From assembly GCF_000970305.1 (NCBI RefSeq), contig NZ_CP009517.1, positions 930,001-994,000 on the forward strand: a stretch of 64,000 bases of DNA, given 5' to 3'. This document shows, in pieces, positions 52,833-62,487 of the stretch; the first letter of the stretch is position 1; the number at the start of each line of letters is the position of its first letter. Source of the DNA: Methanosarcina barkeri 3. GTDB taxonomy: Archaea > Halobacteriota > Methanosarcinia > Methanosarcinales > Methanosarcinaceae. Position numbers and translations under genes: made by a program. The notes below the pieces were generated by a model. The model had not been told where the DNA came from and ran no database searches. It was given only the letters and a program-made list of their open reading frames with translations.

Positions 52833-53477
52833 TTATTCCTTCTTTTCCACGCAGATAAGCTCTTCTGCATACGGCAGAGTCTCTTTCATCCAGGTGCAAA
52901 ACTCCCTCCACTCATCAAGCTTGTGATTGCGGCGCTGGAAGTAAATGTTTCTGAGCTCAGCGTAATTGGTTACGACAGTCCTTTTCTGCATAAATGCACT
53001 TGGCAGGTCCTGGACGAGTTCTCTGAAAATCGCTTTTCGGTACGCGTTGTCTTCTTCACTGTCTCCGTCGTGGGATTTGTATTCTTTGATAAGGTCGTTC
53101 AGGTGTCGGATCTGGTCATTTCTGTACTCTGTCAGGGTATCGAAAGAAAAATCATCAGGAGTAAGCTCTCTGCTTGTCAGTTTGTGCATCGTTGAAGTGG
53201 AGTTCTTTTCTGCGAATTTGTAGGTATCAAATTCCTTCCACCAGTAAATTGGGGCTGTAAGGTCAAAACAGACCGTAATGAACCTTAAAAACTTGCCGTG
53301 CTCATTCCCTGCAAGGGTCAGGCGCTGGGCCAGGTTCAGGTCTTTTTCTCCAAGCGTGCAGTTTCCTGCCTCATCAGGCTTACTGCTGTCCATTAGGTGC
53401 CAGGAGTTCATAGGGTTTCGCATGCCAAGAATTGCATAATAGATATTGTATGTACCGTGTAATTTCATTTCAATCAT
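52833..53477 (-). CDS. Divergent ThyX-like protein
   Basis: About 214 residues with the plan of flavin-dependent thymidylate synthases: NLAQRLTLAGNEHGKFLRFI, FDLTAPIYWWKEFDTYKF in the place of the substrate loop, and NYAELRNIYFQRRNHKLDEW in the place of the conserved C-terminal helix. The canonical RHRxxSxNExSxR motif is missing (KEFDTYKFAEKNSTSTM stands there), so it may not make dTMP. Similar proteins occur in clostridia and phages. ATG 53477 has AGAGG upstream. A TATA-like TTTATAAAT lies near 53512. Confidence 0.6.
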   Translation of the reverse strand: MIEMKLHGTYNIYYAILGMRNPMNSWHLMDSSKPDEAGNCTLGEKDLNLAQRLTLAGNEHGKFLRFITVCFDLTAPIYWWKEFDTYKFAEKNSTSTMHKLTSRELTPDDFSFDTLTEYRNDQIRHLNDLIKEYKSHDGDSEEDNAYRKAIFRELVQDLPSAFMQKRTVVTNYAELRNIYFQRRNHKLDEWREFCTWMKETLPYAEELICVEKKE

Positions 53478-53510
53478 AAGAGCGCCTCTTACACCCATTA
53501 AGATAAGCAA

Positions 53511-53900
53511 TTTATAAATCTGTTTGTTGCGAATGATTCAGCAATCGACGTTATAAATTATTCGTAAACTGTCCATTGTAAATAAACTAGCTCATGTCAA
53601 CGAACTGATTTAATACAAGGCTAAACGGTTGTGAAAAAACTAACCTACATAAAAAACTGGAAAACTTAATCAAGGAGTTTAAGAAATAGCTTTCACTTTC
53701 TGAGGGGAAACTATTTAAGAAAAATAGGCACCTCTTAACCCATGCTCTATCCTTTCAAATATGACCTTTCTGCAACTTCCGGATATTTCTGTTTAACAAT
53801 GAGTAGCAACGTTGCATATTATCAATACGAGCCTGTTGACCTCAATAAACTTGTAATCCCATTTAAGAAAAAGCCAGAAACCTCTTCATAAGTTATGTGA
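53511..53900. other. Gene-free spacer
   Basis: Upstream region of the ThyX-like gene. No gene or clear signal beyond the TATA-like box near 53512. Confidence 0.35.
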
Positions 53901-54030
53901 CCTGACATACAAGATCTGACATACAAGATCTGACATACAAGATCTGACATACAAGATCTGACATACAAGATCTGACATACAAGATCTGACATACAAGATC
54001 TGACATACAAGATCTGACATACAAGATCTG
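53901..54030. repeat. 14-bp tandem repeat, nine to ten copies
   Basis: CTGACATACAAGAT is repeated without change between the ThyX-like promoter region and the antiporter gene. AGATCT at each junction is a palindrome. Confidence 0.93.
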
Positions 54031-54131
54031 ACATATGAGATATGAGATACATCTCAAATTTGTCATTAATTTGACAATTGAAACACCAAAAATTTTTTAA
54101 TTAAGATGTGCATTATTAATTAGGGAATGTA

Positions 54132-55970
54132 ATGATTGATCCTATATTTTTAATGGAAATAGTTATTGCCTTGCTCGTTCTATCCCTTCTGGCACAAACC
54201 TTTAGCCATCATTTTCAGGTTCCTGTTATCATTTTTCTATTGATCGAAGGAGTAATAGTTGGGCCAGAAATTCTTAATCTACTAAATCCTGTTCTCTATA
54301 TGGACGTGCTCAGTGCCATTGTAGCTATTTGTGTGTCTGTTATAGTCTTCGATGGAGGGCTCCAGGTTGACTTAAAACAACTCAGGGGGGTTCAGGAAAG
54401 CGTTCTTAAACTAAGCACTATTGGTGTTTTAATTACTTTTTTCGGGATTACCACACTTACATACTTTCTCATAAATGTTCCTCTTCAAATTGCTGCCCTT
54501 TTTGGAGCTCTGGTTACTGCAACCGGTCCCAGTGTTGTTGGTCCAATAATCCGGAATCTCCATGTTTCACATAAGGTTGGCAAGATCCTGGAACTTGAGA
54601 GTGTTTTAAACGATGCTGTAAGTGTGATCTTGACTGCGGTGGTTTTTGAGTTTATTGCAGCAGAGATTTCAAGAATAGGCGCGGTAGTCTTCATCCTTCA
54701 AAGGCTTGGAATTGGATTATTAATAGGAGTATTGAGCGGATTTGCACTCCACTGGTTTTTTACAACCCTCACGTCCATTAGCAGAAGGACTGCCAGGTTG
54801 ATTACTCTTATCTCGATCTTCGCCTGCTATGTACTGTCAGAAATTATGGGCAATGAATCCGGAATCCTTGCACTGGCAGTTTTTGGAGTTATTATGGGAA
54901 CTTTGGAATTTCCCTATAAAGAAATGATAAAGGAATTCAACTGTGACCTGGTAACTTTAATGATCTCTTTGATCTTTGTCCTGCTTGCAGCAATGATCAA
55001 GTTCTGGTATATCATGGATATCGGGATAAAAGGAATCTTGTTAGTTATACTTATAGCTCTATTAGTCCGCCCAATGTCGGTCTTTATCACAATGTGGAGT
55101 TCAAAACTCCGCACCAATGAAAAACTCTTCATATCATTCATGGGGCCAAGAGGAGTAGTTCCGGCTTCAATTGCAACTTATTTTGCAATCAAATTGGATG
55201 AAATGAAAGTGCCTGGAGGGCAAACGATTGTAGGTTTAGTCTTCCTGACAGTCATAGTGACTGTCTTCCTGACAGGAGGCATGTCAAAAAGAGTAGCTCA
55301 GATGCTGGAGGTAATTCCTATGGGGATTTTGATTATCGGAGGAGGAAAAGTAGGCCGGATTCTTGCTGAACGCTTTGATAAAAGAGGAGAAAATGTGACA
55401 GTTATAGATATCTCTGAAGAAGAATGTAACAAATGCATGGAATTAGGCATCAGGACTATACAGGGCAATGCAACAGATGTTAATACTCTTAAAAAGGCCG
55501 GAATTAAAAACACCAAGTATGCAGTTGTAACCACAAAAAAGGACGACACAAATCTCCTGTTTTGCCAGATTGCAAAGGCAAGATTTGGATTCAAAGGAGA
55601 CCAGCTGGTCGCCAGAGTAAATAATATGGAAAATCTTAACGCTTTTTGGGACCTGGGAATCCTTGCTATGAGCCCAACCATGACAACTGCTGTGGTAATG
55701 GACAGTATGATTGGAAGAAATCACCTTTTCTCATTATGTGAAGTAGGAGGAGAAGGCAATGTTATGGAAATCAAAGTCACCAATCCAAAGGTCGTGGGAA
55801 AGGCCATAAGGGAAATTAATTTTCCGGAAAAAAGCCTTATGGTAATGGTAAGACGGGGGAACGAATCGATTATTGCGCATAATAGCCTGAAACTTGAATA
55901 TAACGATATTGTAACGGTTATTGGAGAGCAAGGTACAAAAAAGAGTGTTTCTGATATACTATACAGGTAA
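54132..55970 (+). CDS. Cation/proton antiporter with C-terminal TrkA-N and TrkA-C domains
   Basis: Residues 1-390 form about twelve helices of a CPA-type sodium- or potassium/proton exchanger, with ATGPSVVGPIIR and LESVLNDAVSVILTAVVFEF (the ion-binding Asp pair region). Residues 395-520 are a Rossmann RCK/TrkA-N domain (ILIIGGGKVGRILAERF, acidic VTVIDISEE) binding NAD(H) or a nucleotide; 545-612 is a TrkA-C domain. The fusion controls ion efflux by cytoplasmic ligand. The ATG follows AGGGA by seven bases. It is monocistronic. Confidence 0.92.
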   Translation: MIDPIFLMEIVIALLVLSLLAQTFSHHFQVPVIIFLLIEGVIVGPEILNLLNPVLYMDVLSAIVAICVSVIVFDGGLQVDLKQLRGVQESVLKLSTIGVLITFFGITTLTYFLINVPLQIAALFGALVTATGPSVVGPIIRNLHVSHKVGKILELESVLNDAVSVILTAVVFEFIAAEISRIGAVVFILQRLGIGLLIGVLSGFALHWFFTTLTSISRRTARLITLISIFACYVLSEIMGNESGILALAVFGVIMGTLEFPYKEMIKEFNCDLVTLMISLIFVLLAAMIKFWYIMDIGIKGILLVILIALLVRPMSVFITMWSSKLRTNEKLFISFMGPRGVVPASIATYFAIKLDEMKVPGGQTIVGLVFLTVIVTVFLTGGMSKRVAQMLEVIPMGILIIGGGKVGRILAERFDKRGENVTVIDISEEECNKCMELGIRTIQGNATDVNTLKKAGIKNTKYAVVTTKKDDTNLLFCQIAKARFGFKGDQLVARVNNMENLNAFWDLGILAMSPTMTTAVVMDSMIGRNHLFSLCEVGGEGNVMEIKVTNPKVVGKAIREINFPEKSLMVMVRRGNESIIAHNSLKLEYNDIVTVIGEQGTKKSVSDILYR

Positions 55971-56117
55971 GTTTGAGTACAGTTAAATTTAAGCACAGGT
56001 AAGTTTGAGTACAGGTAAGTTTAAAGCATATTTAAAAATAAGCCTATGAACTTATTTCCAAAAGGCAAATAGGACTTCTGAAGTTCAAATCTTTAATAGT
56101 TAAGTAGGGCTACTATT

Positions 56118-56168
56118 ACGAAAAGTTTCAAAACTTTTCGTGGTAAAATCAAAGATGCGCTAGCGCAT
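56118..56168. terminator. Two palindromes between the antiporter and the convergent acyltransferase
   Basis: ACGAAAAGTTTCAAAACTTTTCGT (56118-56141) forms an 11-bp stem. ATGCGCTAGCGCAT (56155-56168) is a perfect 14-bp palindrome. Both may end transcripts of the convergent genes. Short direct repeats GTAAGTTTGAGTACAG precede them (55968-56020). Confidence 0.5.
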
Positions 56169-56209
56169 TATTTAGCAAGCTGTAGAGCACTTGGTTTAAA
56201 CAAAAAATA

Positions 56210-57439
56210 TTATTTAAATATTTTATTATATATCCCAAAAATCGTGCTTGACAGGTATTTCTGCTTTATATCCCACAAGTTGCTGGATATGAGAGGATCG
56301 ATAGCTCGATTGTAAAAGACCTTTGATAGTCTTACACCTACCATATCGATGTACTTGTAAAATAGGTAGCTCAAAGGTATTATTAATAGTACGGACAGGA
56401 AACATGAAACAAAAACAGCTATCCAGTATGGTAATATCGGATGCAATGCAAGGAATAGTGCACAGGTGAAACTGCTTATTATCAGGAAATGTACCAGGTA
56501 CAGTGAGTAAGATATTTTTCCAAGAAATACAGGCACTGGAGAGGAAAAGACTTTTTGCAGCCACTGGCTGTTCAATAAGACATACATTATCATAACGGCT
56601 CCCAGGATATGATATGTCAGTTTTGGGACCTCAAAGAGACCGTTATTAAGAAAACCGTATAATGAATCGTTTGTTACGGTGCCTACCGGATACGATCCGA
56701 GAAATAGCCCTGAAAATAGTATAACGAATAATATCATTTTGTTATCGGTTTTAAACACTGAAGCTTTACTGTTAAATATGTCTGCAAGCCCCATTCCTAT
56801 TATAAAGGCAAAATAGTAAGAATTGAAGAAAAATACGGCTGCGGCAAGATAGAATGTCCAGCGGTTCCGTTGCACTCCGAATAGTAAAGCTAGTGCGAAA
56901 ACAAGCATAGACCCATAAAATTCTACTGTCATTGTCCATAAAACCGGGTTATATGTGTCGCTTCCTGTAAAAAACGATCCCCACACCGCCTGCTTAATTG
57001 CATCAACAATATCCGGCGTAAATGTCCAATAACTGTCATAATTGTTATTTCCTGAGATCATTACGGCTTCAATATAATAACGGAATGCTCCGATTGATGC
57101 AAGTAAAAAGGATAGAACCGTTGCTGCCAGCACCGGAACAAACAGCCGGATATATCGGCGTACTGCACCGCTTATAATTATTTTTTTGTCTTTAGTTCTA
57201 AAGTATTTTTGGGTCAATACGTAACCACTTAGAACAAAGAAAATGCATACCGAAAAGTTTCCGGCGCCAATTAATCCTAAGGGCGTAGTCGAGAAAATCC
57301 GTTCAAGATTCCCCAGATGTGAAGGCATTCGATCACTATAAATAATCGCTGGGACCAATATAATGAAGAAATGCATTATCATCACGTTAATCGCAGCTAT
57401 ACCGCGTAGCCCATCAAGATAGTTGATCTTTTCAGTCAT
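56210..57439 (-). CDS. Acyltransferase-3 family membrane protein (OafA/YrhL-like)
   Basis: 409 residues and about ten transmembrane helices. The family signature is at the N-terminus: YLDGLRGIAAINVMIMHFF (the His and R-x-R region), later SVCIFFVLSGYVLTQKYF and GKISYSLYLVHFLIISSF. Such proteins acetylate surface polysaccharides or lipids on the outer face. It lies in a region with two glycan glycosyltransferases, so a role in surface polymer modification is likely. The start is ATG 57439, ten bases after the previous small frame, with no strong Shine-Dalgarno. Confidence 0.9.
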   Translation of the reverse strand: MTEKINYLDGLRGIAAINVMIMHFFIILVPAIIYSDRMPSHLGNLERIFSTTPLGLIGAGNFSVCIFFVLSGYVLTQKYFRTKDKKIIISGAVRRYIRLFVPVLAATVLSFLLASIGAFRYYIEAVMISGNNNYDSYWTFTPDIVDAIKQAVWGSFFTGSDTYNPVLWTMTVEFYGSMLVFALALLFGVQRNRWTFYLAAAVFFFNSYYFAFIIGMGLADIFNSKASVFKTDNKMILFVILFSGLFLGSYPVGTVTNDSLYGFLNNGLFEVPKLTYHILGAVMIMYVLLNSQWLQKVFSSPVPVFLGKISYSLYLVHFLIISSFTCALFLALHPILPYWIAVFVSCFLSVLLIIPLSYLFYKYIDMVGVRLSKVFYNRAIDPLISSNLWDIKQKYLSSTIFGIYNKIFK

Positions 57440-57448
57440 ATTTATTAC

Positions 57449-57661
57449 TCAAGGAAAATTATTGTTTAAACATGCTCTAGAAATCTCCACAAAACCAATA
57501 TTTATTGACCGAATGTAATAAATGAGATCCAGGTCTAGCTTAATTGCGTAAGACCCATAATTGTTTATGGTGGATCCTTCTAGAACAACGAGAACTGCAG
57601 ATGAAATAAGTCTTTCCATTTGTTCTAGTTCGTGTTTTAATGAGTCTGGCTTTAGAATCAT
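57449..57661 (-). CDS. Small unknown protein or gene fragment upstream of the acyltransferase
   Basis: The frame encodes 70 residues (MILKPDSLKHELEQMERLIS..., then VVLEGSTINNYGSYAIKLD) with no recognised family. It ends ten bases before the acyltransferase start on the same strand. No good Shine-Dalgarno precedes it. It may be a fragment. Confidence 0.3.
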   Translation of the reverse strand: MILKPDSLKHELEQMERLISSAVLVVLEGSTINNYGSYAIKLDLDLIYYIRSINIGFVEISRACLNNNFP

Positions 57662-58140
57662 ATAGTTGCAATGAAAGAATGTTGAAAAGAAGTACTGGTG
57701 TTTAGTGCTGAATTCCAGATCAAAGCTTGCTGATTAGAAAAGACCCTTTTTCTTTATGTTTTTTATTCTTGAGTTTTTGCTCAGTTACGTCTATTTTCTA
57801 AGCTTACCTGTGTACAGGAAATAAAGACGATATCCCTTGAATAATATACACAGCTATATGAATACGCATACTGACGGCATAATTTTCATGCTAAATTAAG
57901 TGTACACAAAGCAGAAAATGAGCGTCAAAAGCGAATGTGTAACTACTCTTGGAAATATCAACTGATTATTAATGTACAAAAATTCAGAAGATTTGATAAA
58001 AATCAGGAAATTTGATAAAAATCAGGAAATTTGATAAAAATCAGGAAATTTGATAAAGTTCAGAAATTAAACAAAAAATTCCGAAAATGGATTCCTTCGA
58101 ATCCAAACAATTTTGTCTATTTTTATGAATGCCATAAGCT
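57662..58140. repeat. Spacer with a 19-bp tandem repeat
   Basis: From 57975 to 58055 the unit AATCAGGAAATTTGATAAA is repeated four times. There is no gene in the rest. Confidence 0.7.
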
Positions 58141-58437
58141 TCAATCTTTCAGAATGGTACTTCCGTCATCACAGTTAGCTACGAACACCCCATTGTCCAG
58201 GATGCCACCGGGAACATTAATTATCCTGTCTTCTATCCAGATTCTGTAATTCTCAGAAATCAAACATCCAACTTCTTTTTGAAATATTGAAAAGTGTTTG
58301 AAGTAGTTCAGTTTTACAGTATCCGGGGTTTCCTCATATAGTCCGCATTCTTTAAACTTTTTGTTTATGTAGACATCGAATGTACCGTCATCGTGGAGAA
58401 TAAAATGGGTTGTCTTGTTTGTGTATTTTCTGGGCAT
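58141..58437 (-). CDS. Small hypothetical protein
   Basis: About 98 residues beginning MPRKYTNKTTHFILHDDGTF and ending GGILDNGVFVANCDDGSTIL. The composition is that of a real small beta-rich domain without cysteines or hydrophobic helices. No family was recognised. The last segment (GVFVANCDDGSTI) faintly resembles the end of the protein at 62904 (AIFVGTCGITLTNDG), which might indicate kinship. A TTG start at 58488 would add 17 residues. Confidence 0.5.
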   Translation of the reverse strand: MPRKYTNKTTHFILHDDGTFDVYINKKFKECGLYEETPDTVKLNYFKHFSIFQKEVGCLISENYRIWIEDRIINVPGGILDNGVFVANCDDGSTILKD

Positions 58438-58995
58438 AGGGATCACATTTTTAGTACAATTGGTAACATAAATTCGTTTTCGATTCAAATAATTGGGTTT
58501 CGCTTTAATGCTGTTTTATTTTATACATAAAATATTTTTGTGTTTATTATTATTGTATTTTTAACAGCACCTATATCAGCAATAAGCCACAGTAATATAA
58601 GTCTTATCTTTGTAAATATAATTTTCACCCAAATTGCTGAAATAGATGTCCAAAAATAAAATGGATATTCAGAACATACTTTTTATTTCTATTCTAGTGG
58701 GACCACACTGTCAATCGGGCGAGATTTGGAAGATAAGAAATCCTTATCAATATGCCTTTATATCAAAATGAAAAATTTCAATCCTTGTGTTAGCGGATCT
58801 TGCTTACAAGTTCTTTTTTCACCAGGTTCTCTTCATTCTTAGTGATTCTTAATTTTCCAGCCTCTGTGAAGTTTATAACATTATTATAATATTTTTAAGT
58901 TAAAAAAAGATACCCTCTTGTATAAAACTTTTCTTCCTGTTGAATCCCAGAAACCAATTATGGATACATGAAAGCCAATTTTTCATATTCGGGTA
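58438..58995. other. Gene-free spacer with an orphan CRISPR-like repeat
   Basis: AT-rich, with no coding sequence. It contains the CRISPR-like 36-mer at 58775 described separately. Confidence 0.4.
58775..58810 (-). repeat. Single CRISPR-repeat-like 36-mer
   Basis: ATTTCAATCCTTGTGTTAGC continuing to GGATCTTGCTTACAAG has the length and, on the minus strand, the 3' end GGATTGAAAT typical of archaeal type I-B/III repeats. No second copy lies at spacer distance on either side and no cas gene is in the window. Confidence 0.4.
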
Positions 58996-60123
58996 TCAGT
59001 AAGTTCTTAGTTTCCATGTAACCTGCCTGTTCATCAGATAGTTCCAGAAAAAGACAATTACTATCCCTATAAGGTTTGAAACCAGATAATAGATACCAAA
59101 GAAATTTGTCAGGAAATACAATATTCCTATATTAATTATAAGTCCTACAATTGAGATACACTGGAAAGAAAAAAATCTCTTAAATCTATTCTGTGTATAT
59201 TTATCGACTTTATCCTTCAGTTTAAATGTCCAGTAATCATTCAGGAGAAAATTACTCAGGATAGATATTTCTATTGCTACTAAACTGGATATAATATAAT
59301 AAAGGCCTATATACTCAGTAAATAAATATAGAGAACCAACATTGACCAGTACCCCGGATAATCCGACAAAGCAAAATTTTCCTATTTTTTCCCATTCGTT
59401 CCAGACATGGTTATTACGAAAAACAAGAGAATACTTAGCGATATTTAGAATTTGTTTTATATAGTCAGTTATGATGCAAAATGTGAGTTTACTTTCTCCG
59501 TTCTGCCGATCACTAAATGTAAATGGAATCTCGATAAATGAGTTCCACTTTCCCTTTCCGAGAACTTCCATAAGAATTTTATACCCGCGAGGATGAAGTT
59601 GAGCTCCGGAGATAACTTTCTTTTTTAGGGCAAAAAAGCCGCTTACAGGATCCGTAACTTCAGGAAATAGTATTCTTCCAAGTCCTGTTGCTCCAAGAGA
59701 TAAAATCCGACGTTTAAGAGGCCATTGTTTGATACCTCCTCCGAGAGTATATCGACTTCCTATGACAATATCCGTTCCTTTTTTAATTTCTTCATAAAAA
59801 CGAGGAATTAGTGCTGGAGGATGGGAAAAATCAGCGTCAATTACCAGAAAAGTGTTAGAATTTGCCTGCCTGAAGCCCTCAACTACGGACTGTGAAAGCC
59901 CATGGTCTGTGTGTCTTACAATAATTCTCAGATTATTGTATTTCAACATAAGTTCTTCGACAATTTTAATAGTTTTGTCTCGAGATTCGTCATCAACAAT
60001 AAGAATCTCCCCACGAATCTTATTTAATGAAAGAGTTGAATTCACAGCCTCGATTATCCTGGCAATATTGATCTCTTCATTAAAGATGGGAATAATTACT
60101 GTTAGTTCATACATAGGATACAT
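58996..60123 (-). CDS. GT2 polyprenyl-phosphate mannosyltransferase-like enzyme fused to GtrA
   Basis: Residues 1-235 are a family 2 glycosyltransferase: ELTVIIPIFNEE, ILIVDDESRDKT, VIDADFSHPP (DxD) and IVIGSRYTLGGGIKQWPLKRR, all typical of dolichol-phosphate mannose synthases. Residues 250-375 form four helices of a GtrA domain (FVGLSGVLVNVGSLYLFTEY). The enzyme would load a sugar on a lipid carrier for use outside the membrane. ATG 60123 has TTGGAG six bases before. The PIG-V-like gene lies upstream on the same strand and may use the product. Confidence 0.92.
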   Translation of the reverse strand: MYPMYELTVIIPIFNEEINIARIIEAVNSTLSLNKIRGEILIVDDESRDKTIKIVEELMLKYNNLRIIVRHTDHGLSQSVVEGFRQANSNTFLVIDADFSHPPALIPRFYEEIKKGTDIVIGSRYTLGGGIKQWPLKRRILSLGATGLGRILFPEVTDPVSGFFALKKKVISGAQLHPRGYKILMEVLGKGKWNSFIEIPFTFSDRQNGESKLTFCIITDYIKQILNIAKYSLVFRNNHVWNEWEKIGKFCFVGLSGVLVNVGSLYLFTEYIGLYYIISSLVAIEISILSNFLLNDYWTFKLKDKVDKYTQNRFKRFFSFQCISIVGLIINIGILYFLTNFFGIYYLVSNLIGIVIVFFWNYLMNRQVTWKLRTY

Positions 60124-60202
60124 TTTAACTCCAACTTGTAAATTGAATCTAATAAGCGAAATAATAATCATGCATTTGTATAAAATTGCTAAAGAATCCC
60201 AA

Positions 60203-61360
60203 TTAGATCACCAGATTGAAACTATTAGTCCAGAATACCATTAAAAAACCTTGGAGAAGAGCGAAAGACAGAGTAACAAGGTCTTCTGAAACGCGGTTTT
60301 TAGTAATATTCGCAAAAAGGATATAAATAGGAAAAATTACAAGAATAAACCTGGGCATGGACTGAATTCCCGTACAAAGTGGGACGAAAACAGAATATAT
60401 ACAAAATAACCAGTAAGAAAATCGGATTTTTCTGTAAAATAATATAAAAATAGATATAGCAATGATAGCAAAAACAGCCTCAAAGGTTGTGTAAATATCC
60501 CCATGATACCCGTTAATTAGAATCTCCAGAGGATTTCCAAAATGTCTTTGCCACATCACCTGAGAGTGTGCAAAAGCCATGAAATCTCCAGTCAGGTGAT
60601 AATTAAAGATCATGAAAGAAAATGTGCCCAGAGGAATTAAAAAGAGATAAAACAGGGGAAGTATTTTGTTTAGGGAGTTTTTAAGGCTTTTTAAGTTTAC
60701 ATCTTTTCTTATCAAAGGCATAAGACCTTCGTAAAGCAAAGGTAAAACGACAAGAACACCAGTAGACCTTGTTAAGGATAAAAAGAACCCTGCGACTCCA
60801 GCTAGATGCCATTTACCTGTTCTGGCGTAATAAAAACACATTAAAGTAAGAGTAAGGTACAGGGATTCTGTGAAAACTCCAGAAAGAATGAAAGAAACCG
60901 GAAAAAGAAGCAGATATTTTATTGACTTAATGGATATATCTTCATCATAATCAAGCCTTACAAGCCGGTAAAGATACACACAGGAAACTATTAAACAAAA
61001 ATTTGATATTATCAAACCAGCAAGATAGTAATTCCCTGTAGCCAAGCCTAGAAATCTCATTATCAGTGGATACAGGGGAAAAAACGCAATATTAGTTTGC
61101 TGTGAAATTACCTGGTACATAGAACCTGGAGTATAGCCATGCTGAGAAATACCTATATACCAGCCTGTGTCCCAAACTCCCCATATATCCAGCCAGTGAT
61201 ATTTTGTCCAGATAGGCTGATTCGTCCCATATACTGATAAAACTTTACGAGATAGCACTCCGATGATGCTTAAAATTATTCGTGTACTGAAGAACATTAA
61301 TAAGATATATTTTATTTCAGGAATGTGAGGTCTGTGTTTAGAAAATGAAATTGAGTTCAT
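60203..61360 (-). CDS. PIG-V-like mannosyltransferase (GT-C fold membrane protein)
   Basis: 385 residues and about ten transmembrane helices. WDTGWYIGISQHGY after helix 1 holds the acidic catalytic loop, NIAFFPLYPLIMRF is the next conserved loop, and SMPRFILVIFPIY is near the end; all fit PF04188 (PIG-V) and related archaeal proteins. It should take mannose from a polyprenyl-phosphate donor and add it on the outside of the cell. The neighbouring GT2-GtrA protein is a plausible donor synthase. The two genes are 79 bp apart. Confidence 0.82.
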   Translation of the reverse strand: MNSISFSKHRPHIPEIKYILLMFFSTRIILSIIGVLSRKVLSVYGTNQPIWTKYHWLDIWGVWDTGWYIGISQHGYTPGSMYQVISQQTNIAFFPLYPLIMRFLGLATGNYYLAGLIISNFCLIVSCVYLYRLVRLDYDEDISIKSIKYLLLFPVSFILSGVFTESLYLTLTLMCFYYARTGKWHLAGVAGFFLSLTRSTGVLVVLPLLYEGLMPLIRKDVNLKSLKNSLNKILPLFYLFLIPLGTFSFMIFNYHLTGDFMAFAHSQVMWQRHFGNPLEILINGYHGDIYTTFEAVFAIIAISIFILFYRKIRFSYWLFCIYSVFVPLCTGIQSMPRFILVIFPIYILFANITKNRVSEDLVTLSFALLQGFLMVFWTNSFNLVI

Positions 61361-62166
61361 GTGATACTATTTCCTGTTTAATCCATAATTTGTTTTGCAA
61401 TTGTTTTAACGCAAACAGTTTAGCTCAATAATATAGGCTCTCTTATATCCTGACTTCTGGATTAATAAATCTTCAACATTTAAGTGGTTTTTTGCTTTAA
61501 AGTAAAAGCAATAAACATGTAAGATCATAAAAAATTTATAAATGTATTGTCAGAACCTGTCAATACCTATTAAATATTCAATATTGCGATATAACTGGAA
61601 ACTCAAAGTTCGTTTAATATGACTTTCTATTTTCATCAAATTATTAGTATATACTTTAGTTAATATACGTAGATCGGAATCAAAGGCAATAAATAAGGAA
61701 TGCGTTAATAAAAATATTATATTAAATTTAATAGTATGAAATACTTTATGATCAATTCCGCCTCCTCTTATTATAGTTTTTTATATTTATATTTTTTGAA
61801 AATTATCACTATTTCTTCAAAGTGAGCATCCTACACTACAAATAGCTTTGAAAAGTGTTACCATTTTATTCAGTCAGGTAGGTTTGAGTTGACAGTTCAG
61901 ACGTTATTGAGAAAGTTTGGCTTAAATTTGACTCTTTGGAGATTAGAATTTCCATAATATCTATGGACTTTTCCGCAAACTTTATAAATTTTTGAATACA
62001 TATGTTTAACAAAGGATAATGAATAAAACACTAACATATCTTGTTATAAGGGATATTTCCTAACTCCTAAGTTTGTTTTTGTTTAACTCCAGGGATCTTA
62101 CTTAAAAAACAAGCAAGCACACGAATACATTTAAATGAAAGGGACAGAATAATAACAGGTGGTATA
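61361..62166. other. Gene-free AT-rich spacer
   Basis: An 800-bp stretch with no coding signal. TATA-like sequences are frequent, so a promoter cannot be singled out. Confidence 0.4.
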
Positions 62167-62487
62167 TTGGGGGAAACCATTGATTATTGTTATTATATAA
62201 AAATGCCTGGAAAACTCTTTGAGCCTAAGGATAGTATGGCCAAAATCAGTTTAAATAAGGAAGAGCAAAAAATCTTACAGGGTTTTGTGCACAACAAGGC
62301 TGAACAAAAAACCGGTTACTATGACCAGAAAATAGCTGAAATGAAACAGAAGTACGATATGGATTATTCAACTTTTCAGAATAAAATCTACTTTAGAGCA
62401 ACAGAAATAGATCTTGAAGAATGGAACGATTTCGTGCTTTGGGGAAGTTATGTCAAAGCACAACGGTATTGGGCACAGTTTTGCTGA
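62167..62487 (+). CDS. Small antitoxin-like protein
   Basis: 106 residues, mainly helical: ISLNKEEQKILQGFVHNKAEQ, then a charged helix and MDYSTFQNKIYFRATEIDLEEWNDFVLWGSYVKAQRYW. The pattern xMxxxxFxxKI...EEWNDFxxWxxY resembles C-terminal segments of archaeal antitoxin-like proteins that wrap a toxin. No toxin gene follows, so it may be an orphan. TTG 62167 is preceded by CAGGTGG; ATG 62203 would shorten it by 12 residues. Confidence 0.55.
   Translation: MGETIDYCYYIKMPGKLFEPKDSMAKISLNKEEQKILQGFVHNKAEQKTGYYDQKIAEMKQKYDMDYSTFQNKIYFRATEIDLEEWNDFVLWGSYVKAQRYWAQFC

Noticed and set aside
53822-54052. Repetitive CQILYVRSCMSDLV-type frame
   Set aside because: It is an artefact of the 14-bp tandem repeat.
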